Source: Branchiostoma belcheri
Taxonomy: Eukaryota > Chordata > Leptocardii > Amphioxiformes > Branchiostomatidae
Reading direction: 5' to 3'
DNA length: 64,000 nt
Assembly: GCF_001625305.1 (NCBI RefSeq)
Contig: NW_017804453.1
Coordinates: forward strand, 825,350-889,349
Shown: positions 37,501 through 49,500 of the stretch, one piece after another
Layout of the letters: each line of letters begins with the position of its first letter
How positions within the stretch are numbered: the stretch's first letter is position 1
Made by a program: the position numbers and the translations under genes
Notes under the pieces: generated by a model
Database searches by the model: none
What the model was told of the DNA's origin: nothing
What the model saw: the letters and a program-made list of their open reading frames with translations, nothing else

Positions 37501-40500
37501 CTGCAGTGAAGGATTCTAGTGGAGACAGAGTTCCACTGGTGAGGATGATGGAGTGGACCCCGTGTCTGGCCAGGTCCTGCATGGCATGGCCGGGACTGAA
37601 GCACCAGTAGCTCAGGGTGCGGCCCTGCTTCTTGGGCTTGGACGATGTTGTTCCCCAGGGGTCTGCATTAGCCTTGGACTTTTTCTGGAATCCCTCCTCT
37701 GGCTTTACGTAAACCTGCCATATAGATAGTCACATCATTTTGCTGATTATTCTTTGAAAACATAACATGGAACTTCTTCACATAAGTTTTTAATAAACAT
37801 CAAGTAAGCAATAACTTATACATGCTTATTGTGTTGTCATGCTTCTATCGAATCTATCCTCTCAAGAATGCCTACCTTGAACAATATTAATATCACAGTA
37901 CATTGCACTTCATATGTGTTGTTCCCTCTCAGGAAGTGAATCGTGGCTGCAAAGGGTAAAAAGGCTAGAATTAATAATCAAAATCTAGTTTCTTGCTCAC
38001 CTTGTAATAGTTAGACAACACGTTGGCTAAATTGCTCCCCGGTTGAGCGGCTGAGGAATCGTGGCTGAAAGCAATCTGTGCAAGGGAACAAAAAGAGATC
38101 AGAGATTTCAGATTTCGAGGATGCATTTTTGGTTTTGTGAATACATTGGAACTGCATTGTTTAATTGTGGATAAATACTCGTTGAAATTTCATAATACAT
38201 AAGAAATAATTATTATTTATGCAATTGTATAACATACCTTGTACTTTACACCATAGTTTTGTTTCACACAATTACACAGGACACATTACTGGCCTTCTCA
38301 TACTACATCCTACCACCCAGCGCATACTCATCCCTGCCAATCAACTGAAACCTAATCTTTTCCCACTCATTTCCAATCCTCACTGCTCAGGACAATAAAC
38401 ATACAAACTCCCTGTGAACCAGTATGACCCAAAACAATACTTCTGTCCTGGAAGTAATAAGCAGTTCAAAATCTCATATCAAACCTACCTTGAGCACATC
38501 ACCCAACTTGGAGACTCCTGCAGCTTTGTTACCGAACACTACACTGGTCCCAGTGTTGGTGGTGGCATAGGAAACTACCTTGTCAAGAACCTCAAGCAAG
38601 ATAGGTGCTGTCTCAAAGGTAATCTGGAGCTCAGCAAACAGCTCATAGAGGAAACTAGATGTCGCAGTTAGGAAAACAAATGTGCAAGTTATGAAACAAC
38701 TCATATGCTCATGTTCTATTTCGCATAATGTATGTATTCCACCTTCATACATGTATGCTGCCTGGCCTCAAATCCTAGCAAAGGTTGTATTATACAATGT
38801 ATGACTTGTACATTTGTAGGTGTTGAGCAACAAATCATCACTGTGGCAGTCTCTCCCTCATGAGATACATTTGTAAGCTGACTCAGTCCATATACCAGAA
38901 ATGTTTTTGATTCTCACAACAGTCACCATTTGTGACTACATTTTACATTTTTTTTAGTATTTCATAAATCTAAACAAACATATATACATGTACCTTCCAG
39001 GTTTGGTTATCCCTGACCCATTGGCAGGTAATGGAAGAGAGTCAATTTTCTTCTCCAATTCTAACAGCATACCTAGAAGAAACATATTTATTGATTCAAT
39101 ATTGAGGTCATACAGTGCAAACAATAATACCAAGATACATGTACTTCACCATCTTAGTTTGTATGTATTCTGTCATTTATTCAACCTCCATCATATAAAC
39201 TCTAGAATAATTTACATGTAGCTACAGTAATGTCATAATAACTTTTAATACTTACAGATCATTAGCTACAGCAGGTATTACATTACTAAGTAATGTGCAA
39301 TATATCTTATCTAATACAACAGTAGTATTTGACTCACTCTTCAACTTGATCAACTCAGTAGCACTGAAGTCAGGTGCTGTGAATAAAGTAGAGCAGATTC
39401 AACAAATATATCTTAAAGTTTATACTAGTTATAATTATGATTAGGTAAAATAATATAAACTTTAAGGAGTAGTGTGCCTCACAACACATTATGATGCCAG
39501 CCAAGTACATTAAAGTACCTTCCTTGAGTAAGGTAAATGTGAATGTTTGTCATATTTTATCATTACAAATACCTACTTTCACAACATTCATTGCATGAAT
39601 TTCACTCTGAGGATGGAAAAATGAGAGATACAAGTGTGATTACTATTATAACTGATAAAGAAACAATGTAGTATGTACATGTAACTTAAATTCAGCAGTG
39701 ACATTTTATTTCAAATTAGTCAAACACAGACAGGAGTCTGTTTGTCAATGTTAAGTCTGTTCACTCTTTTAACAAGATAGTGGGGATTTCAGACTTCCAG
39801 GAAGCATTCTTGTTGACCTTCAATGTCACCCCATTTTGTGTATCTAGACTTTTGACCTCCCATCATTCTGCTCGTCAATCTTCCCCCCTCCTCACACTTT
39901 CTCCCATTTCCTGTATCACCTTTGACCTGTCATTCTTGCCCCTTCACCTGCTATCAACCTACCAACCAACCCTCAAGTTCACCCTATATTCTGTGTTTTG
40001 AACTCATGTCACTCTGCCTGTCAATGTACCCCCCACCATCCACATGCTGTCAACAGTTACTTACTAGTTGTCAGGACAACTTGACACAGAAACTAAGCTC
40101 AGCCACCCAAAACAATACTTCTGTACCAGGAACTCACGTGTGGAGGATTCTGTGTGAAACTTTTCGTTCAGTACTTCGATCTCAGCCACAGACTTGTGGA
40201 GGTTGTCCAGCTCCTCCACACAGGATGCCAGGTCATAGGCCGTCAGGTCAAAGGAGGACGACTCCTCACACATTTTCTCCTGTACAACATGGTGACGAAA
40301 ATTAAGTCAACGTTTTAAATCCAGCATTTAGACTATTGCTACCCGATTGACAATGTATATACATGTATTAGTTAATTATGGTTTGTTTGTCTTTTTCATA
40401 CTAACTTGCCTTCAGTCAAGGACACTCAAGGACTGCATGTACGTGACATACATAAACATCCTAAGGAAGTTTGAGGTGCTTGTAGCAGAACCACTTACCA

Positions 40501-43500
40501 AGTTGTGGGCCTCATCAAACACAATGATGTGATTCTTCAGGTCCACGCTGTGTGCCTTCCGTGACTGCAGTGGGACAAAACTTCAGTTACCCATAAGAAC
40601 CACATCTATCAATCAGAGGTTTCAGACTTCTTGGAAGTATTTGGGGTTTTGTGACCTTCAAGTTGACCCCATTTCCTGTGTCTGACCATGGACCTCCTGT
40701 CATTCTGCCTGTCAATTTTCCACATACCCACATGCTGTCAACCTACACTCAATGCAAGTTGACCCCATTTCCTGTGTCTGACCTTTCCCCACCCATGTGC
40801 CTACTACAAAGCTCATCTACACCTAAAACAATACCCCGGGAAGTAACAAATGTCGTTGTTCTGCATTATGTAACTACGTCGTGTGTGTGTGTCATTATTT
40901 CTAGTACAGTGCTGCCTTGCCACCAGACGGTGAGGAACATTATCCCTGTCTGGCCTACATGCTCTCTTCCCTAATGGTCTATGCAATAGCTGAATCCACC
41001 GGTAATGGTCTACAACAAGACGTGATGACTAACTGAACAGCATTGGCCATCTAAATGTATGAGGAATGACCATTTTCCTTGGACAAGATGCACCGAAATC
41101 TTGATTCGTAATGCTGGCAATTTCCACCTCTAATTTACAGTTCTATCCCCGTTTGCTGTCCCAGTTCACCCAGTTGGAAATGGGTACTGGTTGTCCCATA
41201 TGGGAAGGTTAAACTGCAGTGGATTACTATCCCATCCTTTGATGGGTCGTCTGCTCAGTTACTGCACGCCAGAGAGCACGAGATAGGCTCTGGCCATACA
41301 AGGTTATACCACATGCCTGAGCAGAACGGCCACTAAAATGCATTGTAAATGTCACCTAAAGAGGCTTGGTCCAGTTCGAGTAAATAACATACTAAATAGT
41401 ACAATACTCTAAGCAAGCCTCCCAACTTTTATTGTCTGTACTTAAGTAACATCATTTTTTGCTTAGCAATGCATCAAGCTTCTGTTCATGTATAAGTGGG
41501 TAAAAGAAATTTCTTCTGACTTCACACCTTTCTAATTTCCAAGTCTGCACATGTGGTAATTTTTCAGCCCAGCAGTACAGCGCTATAGAAATCCTGACTG
41601 CACATCCATTACCTACATGTAATGCAGGCTCAAAATACAGTGCCTTACATACAATATACCTAATGACCACGAAAATGTACCCCACATAGGGCAAGCTCTG
41701 TACTAATGTGGCAAGATTACCTATAGAATAGGTTGGTTTTCACCGAGAGGTTTTGAAAGCGCAGCGTTGCAGCCAAGCAGTTTCAATAACGACCACTCCT
41801 TGCATACAAAGTGAGTAATAAAGGCTATATGTGTTGAGAAGAGGCATATATTTTTTAAAGGAACGTGTAAAAATTGTATGCCACAGTTCGAGGGGGCTGA
41901 TATGCGCTGAGAATGATAAATTCATCTTGCTGCAGCCTTACTGTCATCTGATAAATGGGGACTAAGTATTGATCTCATGATGTCAATCTGTGCTGCCTTG
42001 CCTGCAAACTAATCTGTCTGGAAAAAGCAGGGGTTGTCTCAAAATGGCAAGCTATGGGGTTTGTCTCATTTGTGAGTCCTCTGTGAAAAGGTACTGATTT
42101 GCTTGTGTTTGTGATCTGTTTGTGTCCATATGGTCGGGTGACAGCCCATGGGTGAGTGAAATATAACTTCAGACCACAAAAGGTCAGACACAGGAATTAC
42201 ATGTTAGGTCCCAGAAGCTGGCCATTTGCTGGCCGGAGGTTGGCAGGAGTCTGTTGGCTGGATATATATACATGGGAAATTCACAATAATCACTAGAATT
42301 AAAAATTCACAATACAGATTTCGTGTCCAGTTTTTTTAACTAATAACAGATCACTATTGACTAAATATGGATTACAAAGTTAACACAAGCTGACACCTTT
42401 GGGTCCAGTAGGTAGTTGTAAGGCATGAAGATAATGTCAGCTGATGACTTCAGCTCTCGTGCCATGTAATAGGGACAGACCCTGCATAAAAAAGCTGCAT
42501 ATTAGTCTAATGTATATGAAACATTAGGGAAGGGTACTTTATATCCTACCAAGTCTATTTGCAGTGCTAAACATGATGCATCTGTTTTGAAAGAGGGTGT
42601 TGATGATTGGAAATTCTTTCAATAAGAGATATCATAGTTTGATAGTTTCTTGAGGAGATACAAATTACTTCAATAATGGTAAAATAATTAAGAAAATAAG
42701 GTTACAAAAATTCTTCTAAACAGTAAGTTGGTTCTTCCTTGGTCAATACCTGAATGCTTTCATGTCAAACTAGATAACGAGATGAGAAGTTATCTGTTCC
42801 TTTGAACCATTATATCATCAATAATAGGCTTGAGTCTCATATTCCCACAGAAGCTTATGCCATTACAGGCCAGAAGTAATCAATCTTTCTACATCTTCTT
42901 ACTTCGACCAAAAAACTAAAACTATAAGTTTTCTCTCTAATTTTTATAGATATGGTAGTGCTAGACAGCTATGAATTCCCCAAAAGAAATTTAGATAATA
43001 AAAGAACTATGAATTCATATTGGATCAAAAGATATTAAACATATTAAGAAAGTTCACAAACATTTCTAGATCTCTAGGGATATAGATATACACCCATTGC
43101 ATGGCATGCAGTGATTATTATTCAACCTTTGCCCTGCTAAGATAGCCATTTAGCACCACATTTGTATTGGTTGTGGGGTTAGGCATCAGCTAAGAAGGTT
43201 AAATAGATGAATTCTGCATTATGTTCATACATTGTGCATCTTACCTGAGATTAATAAGTCATAGAAAATGAGAAAATGAAAATAACTAATTGTATGTCAT
43301 CAGTCAATATTCCAATACATGTAATGCCAAGAAAACTGCTGAATCAAGGATGACGGAATCAGAGAAAATTGTGCTGCATTACTCCAGGGATGTAACAACA
43401 TTTGACTCAGCTGGATTTTAGATAAAAAGAAATTTCAGATGTATCAACAAATTATGAGTATGTGGAAAGTCACAATTAAAACTAAATTAGAGTAAAAATT

Positions 43501-46500
43501 CCGAGACGGCCCAGGCTTACATATAAGTTGCCTTTCTAGTTGATCATGCAGATCTTTAGACGTCTGCACCTCTACCTTGATGTTACTGGTAATGTGAAAA
43601 TCTATTCATCAATTGCTCCTCTAAATTCTACATAAATAAATGCATTTATTATTTACTTATATGTTGGATTTGATTTTGAAAGAAAAAAGCCCATTTGATA
43701 TTAATTCAAAAAGGTGTCACTGTGTTAGCATCATAGCCTAGAAATACTGTATTCAAAGCAAGTTCACATACTTATGTTTTCTGCCTACTTTGACCAGGTC
43801 TTCAATGTCCAGTGGGGCCTCGCTGAACTCTTTCTCACTTTTCTTTTCTGAAGAGCAAAATACAAACATCAAGTAAACTTCCTGCTCCAACTGTATATAT
43901 TATGAAAACTTATATATATACACTTGTGTAACATTAGGCCACACCAATTTAATTTCTTGGTTAACAGATTCGCCTGCTTCATTTTTTTCTGATCTGCAAA
44001 AAAAAACAAAACATTCAGAATCAACTGCAAAATGCTCATATTTTGCCCTGAACAGTTGAAAACAGTCCTTTTCTTCCTAGTTATTACAGTTATTCCATCT
44101 TTCAATGCAGTGGCATCATTAAACTTTTAAAGGTTCAAAATCCATTGTTTCAATTTTGAACCAGCCTGGTGTGTTGACTTCATGTCTCCTATCGTACCAC
44201 TTTGGGCCATAATAGGATGCCTAGGCCTGTTTTTATTCTTTTTTTTTCCCGCTCACTCCATTATTTTTCTAGAAAAATCCGTTAACCAATTGCAAGAAAT
44301 TAAATTGGTGTGGCCTTAGCAATGTAAAAAAAATATTATGCAGAAAACTTGCCGTCTAGGTTGTTGTGAAAGACACAAAGTCGGGAGGATGTCTTTGCCT
44401 TGCACATGTGAACCTGTGGCATGGAGACAAAAGTTTCAACATAACACCCATTCCAGTCACATGATTTTCAACACGGGAAAATAGGTTCTGTACATACAAT
44501 GCACTACTTGCATATGACATCCTGATCTAGGATACATCTGCACTATATATAATACATGTATGCAACACATATACTGGTAACCATATACAGCATACTATTC
44601 TATGACTGTGCTATAAATGTTCATCCTTACTTTGTCTACAGTACACGTACACAGCCATGAAATCCATAATGTTGATCCCACTCACACAGGAACGAATGCA
44701 TGTTTTAGAAATTGAAGCAGTGCAGGAATTTCTGAGACATATTCACCTTGCAAACTGTAAGTCAACCCACCATGGGCATGAAGCTTAATATCATATAGAG
44801 TAAGAAATCAGTCTGTAATTGTAAAATGTTTGATATCACTATCAGACATTACATAATGCCAGTCTCTTATGGAAGGGAAACAGCCAACAAATCTACAGAG
44901 AGCAACACAATTCAATGTCTGCCTTTTTTGTCTGTGTAATACTCTTGATGTCTGATGGAAACGTCTGAATGAATCATTACGGCAAGAAATACTGAATTTC
45001 TGCAATTTTTTTATAGTTTACGCCAGAAATATTCAGGATAATTTTATTATTTTTGATACCTAAATATCTGACTGACATGTTGTAATGGTTGAAAATAAAC
45101 CTACTTTCAATGTTTAATTGACATTTATTCCTTTTAGCAACTGGTACACACTGTTTTGACATTCACTGCTGCCAGTGACATTTCAACTGCCAACTGAATT
45201 GTGCAGGAACTATAAATTTCCCTTCCGAATGGCGCCTGTGTAATACTGATAAGGAGACTACTGTGGACCAGAACATGGTGTCAGGACCATAAATGTGTTA
45301 TCCTGACCTATAACAAGACCAGTTGGCCAAACCTCATGTCGTGTTCATGTATGAAAGACTGAGGCACCAATAAATTTTCAAAATCCTCCAGCTCACCTGA
45401 GCTTTTACTGGGGACGGTTCACTTTTGATAGGGTCGAACATAAAATTGACGATTTCATAAAATCACAGCTTTCACACCTATGTGAAGAGTTCTTGTTGTG
45501 AATTTCTTGTTTTCTCTCCTATATCAAATACTGACCTTTGCAGAGTTGCTGGTCTGTTCCTGAACCTCAGGATGAATACACAGCTGTTCTCTAGACCCAA
45601 GAATGCACACTTTCAGGTTGCTAATGAAAAAAAAAAAAACAACCACAAGTTACACATTTTTTAGGTTGCATGAAAAACACAATAATTTATCCACACATGT
45701 ACCAACAAGAAATCAAAGATCTCATACCTCCAAGAAACTTTTTTTTCTAAAGTATGTATTTTTGTAAATTTCTAAATGTAGCAAAAATACATGTAGTATT
45801 TTTCACTGATTCTGTCTGATATTCTCCCACTGGCTCCAATAAGGCAACAGACATGGATCTTAGAAGGAAATTGACTTGAAATGAGATAACCTTCGCTGGG
45901 ACCATTGACCTAACGTCCTGTCAGTGTCTCTGAAATGCCGTGGAAAATAACTACAGAGTCCCTGAGATGCAAGCAAACACACATATACATGTAGACACTG
46001 AAAAGTCTGTACATAGAGGTAAATATATTAGATATATAGCGTGTGAGTGCATCCCAGGAACTTGATGTATGATAGCATTATTTCATAAGGCTTTTTGATA
46101 TAGTGCCCACCTGTACGAAGTATTCTTCAGTTCTGCCACTGCCTGTGACAGCTGGGAATGGGTGCGGGAGGCATAAATTATCTTTGGTATCTCCATAAAG
46201 GGACCAGCTATAGGAAAAGGGGAAATAATTATGCAATGATCATTGAGTAAAATTGTAAGCAAGAAATACATGTAAAAACAAAAGAAAAATAAATATATGT
46301 TGTGCTTTCAACATAGTGACTTTGTGCAGCTTACAACTTTCAGCTTATTAGCATCTTTGATTTATAATTCCACAATAGTAGATTTCCTAAGCAAAAAAAT
46401 ATGTTTAAAAAGTCTTGACCCATTGCAGCTGTGATGTTTCATTATGAATACTATATCATTATATTAGTCCACGAAAAAATTACCGAAAATTCTGATGTGG

Positions 46501-49500
46501 AAAAATTCCATTATACCCCTTCAACTTCAACTTCAAGCTCCACAATCTCTCTTCTTACCTATACATACTAGACAAAAAATTGCAACCTTCAAGACATTGA
46601 ACTAATCTTTAAGGACCAATGTTCCTTCGTCCATGTGGAGCTGATTAAAGTCGATCCTCAGGCCTGCAGATATGTTGTGTGGAGCCATTATTGACTTGTG
46701 ATTCATGTGGCCAACGTTACGGCCAAATTACTGCTTGCAAGCTGGGTCAGCGGGCAACATTGTAAATAGAGCAGGGTCTAGACACTCAGATACATCACCT
46801 GCATTATGTACAATGTACTGTGCTCCTTATCAGCAATATTGATAGGGAATTAGACACATGTCAATGTGAATCCTGCGGTCAGCAAGCTTGTAATGGCTAT
46901 CTCATCCCCTCACCATATGGCAAGGCTTTATTCAATCTATGATTGACGCACCACTGGCAATGCAGTTTTTTGAGGAACAAAAATTTAAGATTGCCAATCC
47001 AAGAGGGCAGCTAGATCATATGTATGACAGCATTTCACTTTTTTTAAATTGTACCATTCATACATATATATTTATGAAAAGATTTTAAAACAAGCATACC
47101 TCATCAGTGTACATCAAAGTTTTGGAATTTTTCCTACCAGTTTGTTCAGTGTTTCCCCAGCCAGCTGCCCCTCCTAACTGATTGGCCAGCATCTGGCCAT
47201 ATGTGGAGGACTGACCCTCCTCGTCTTTTGTGAAGTGTTGCTTGAGTCCTTCAAACTGCATCTTGGCCACATACGCTGAACGCCAGGCAAGGGTAGCACA
47301 GAGGAGGCACAGGGTCTTGCCTGTTCCTGTGGGACTTTCCAAAACTCCATTGGTGCCCTGGGGACATGATACATATAGAGAATTACATGTACAAACTAGC
47401 ATTACCAATTACTACAAAAATTGACGTCAATCTCTATAATATATACATGTAATACACATGATTATGTACACTGAATGAAGTTTCATTGGAGGCAAAAATA
47501 AAGCATACTTAAATCTACAGTCTTTCAGATGACCAGTTTCAAAGCTTGCACAAGTTTCTTTAATATTGAATTGTATGTACAAATATACATTCTTCGGCCT
47601 ACGAGTACAACATAGTAGGCAATCAATCATCAGGGACCTTGTACACAATAACAAACAATAGTTAATGATAATAAATCAAATATTTGATAATCATATTCAG
47701 TAAATAATAATCGACTGTATCATTCTACATTCTATCACTAAGCATTGGAGAAGTTTCAGATAAATTGTTTACAAGGTAACTTGTGCAATACATTTTAGTA
47801 GTAGTACAAATGTACTAGTAGTTAAGTGCATGCATGCACAAATGCTTGCTTGCAAAGATTTCAATCATTAGCAGAGTCATTGACGTAGGTCTACCATCAC
47901 CGAATCATAAACTTGACAAGACTCTACAATATGTATAAAATTATACTTCCTTGTGGTACTAATTTCAAATTCCAGCTTCGGATTTTAATCTCGAGATCAA
48001 AAGGAAACTTTACGACGGGACCTTAATAACCTGCCAAGCCCACAAGTACAATCAATAAGGATTTACCCAGCTAATATTCCCGCCACGTCTCTATATCCCA
48101 GCTTTGTCAGATTTCCCTGAAGGCACTGACGGCAGTTTGTGGAAATGTTCTGGCCTTGAACCAGAATTGGCAGGCTAGCGCTCATTTCTTGCCATGAATT
48201 TAGTGCTTTAGTTATAATTATTTCCAGGAATGGAAGTATTGTTTTGGTTGGTTGAGTTGCAGGTTTGTAGTTGAGGGGGGTGGGAGGTGATTTTGACAGT
48301 AAGTGAGTTGATTGATAAGGTGGCAACCCTGAAAGTGACCCAGCGTTTGTCGGGTGGGACTAAGTCGGTGCTATGTACTAGTAAAGGAATTCAGGAAGTG
48401 GGGTAATATCCAATTAAATCACATCATACAACCCCTCCATAGTTAGAAGGTAATGTCTGTGATAGTTCCAATTCACTAAAACCCAAAATACTTCCTGGAG
48501 GTCTGAAACCTTTCATTTTGTATTTTTGTGAAACTTTCAGCTACTAGGAACTAAAACATTAAATTCTACCGCATCCAGACTGTTGATAAGCACATAAGCT
48601 GACTGGATGATCAGAATGAATTTGTCCACTGGGGAACGTTTTCATTAATCTTGATAAGCTTGTTCTTAATCCCACAAAAGTTCAAGTCATAATTGATGAC
48701 TTGACACTATATAAACACTACAGCATTTGTCTTGTCTTTTTTCAAATCAGCGTGAACCTTTGCCATATTTCAAGCATGAAGGATTTAGAAGAAGATGCTA
48801 CTTATAGTAATACATGTACCTATACACCATGACCTCCAAAAATCAAAGACCAACTTTTGAGATAGAGAAGGATAATCAAAGGGTTCAGAAACTTTGTATA
48901 GAGATGATGACAAAAGTGGAAGTATGTAATACTATACATAAAACAATGTAACATTATATGATATAAATACTCATGAACATCATCAAAATCATTTAAGAAT
49001 ATTATAAAAACTGTGATATTATATTACTATACAGAGTACAAGAGACAGTCTGTTGTTGGTGTCTACCTTGTAAAATTTGCAGTTGTGTACATAGTATTTG
49101 TAGTTACCTGATACATGATGTAGTCCAAGTATACAAGTACGCATTATGAGCAGGATTATAAGTTTCCTTGAACTATAGCACTGATTTTAACATGTCATGT
49201 AATCTTCAAGCAGATGGAAAAAGCATTACAGTCTTACTTAGAGTTAGAACTTGCAATCTACACAGATCTAGAGTCTGGGTTGCCCAGATATCTGCTTGGA
49301 GATTTAACTCATGTGCAACCACCCCAAACAACCACATATTTTCAGTGATGTTGTGACAAATTGTCTATTGTTCTTTTATTCTTTAATCAACCTTTTGTGA
49401 TACACAGGCAATAAGTACATAAATACATAAATGTTGAAACATTGCATTGTTAACAAACATATTCTTATACCCAATAAACAACAGTCAATAAGTGTGAACT

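Noticed and set aside
40064-40137. Extension of RTEL1 exon 9 past the donor in the open frame
   Set aside because: The extra residues come from a dispersed repeat; the phase 1 donor at 40137 joins exon 10 correctly.
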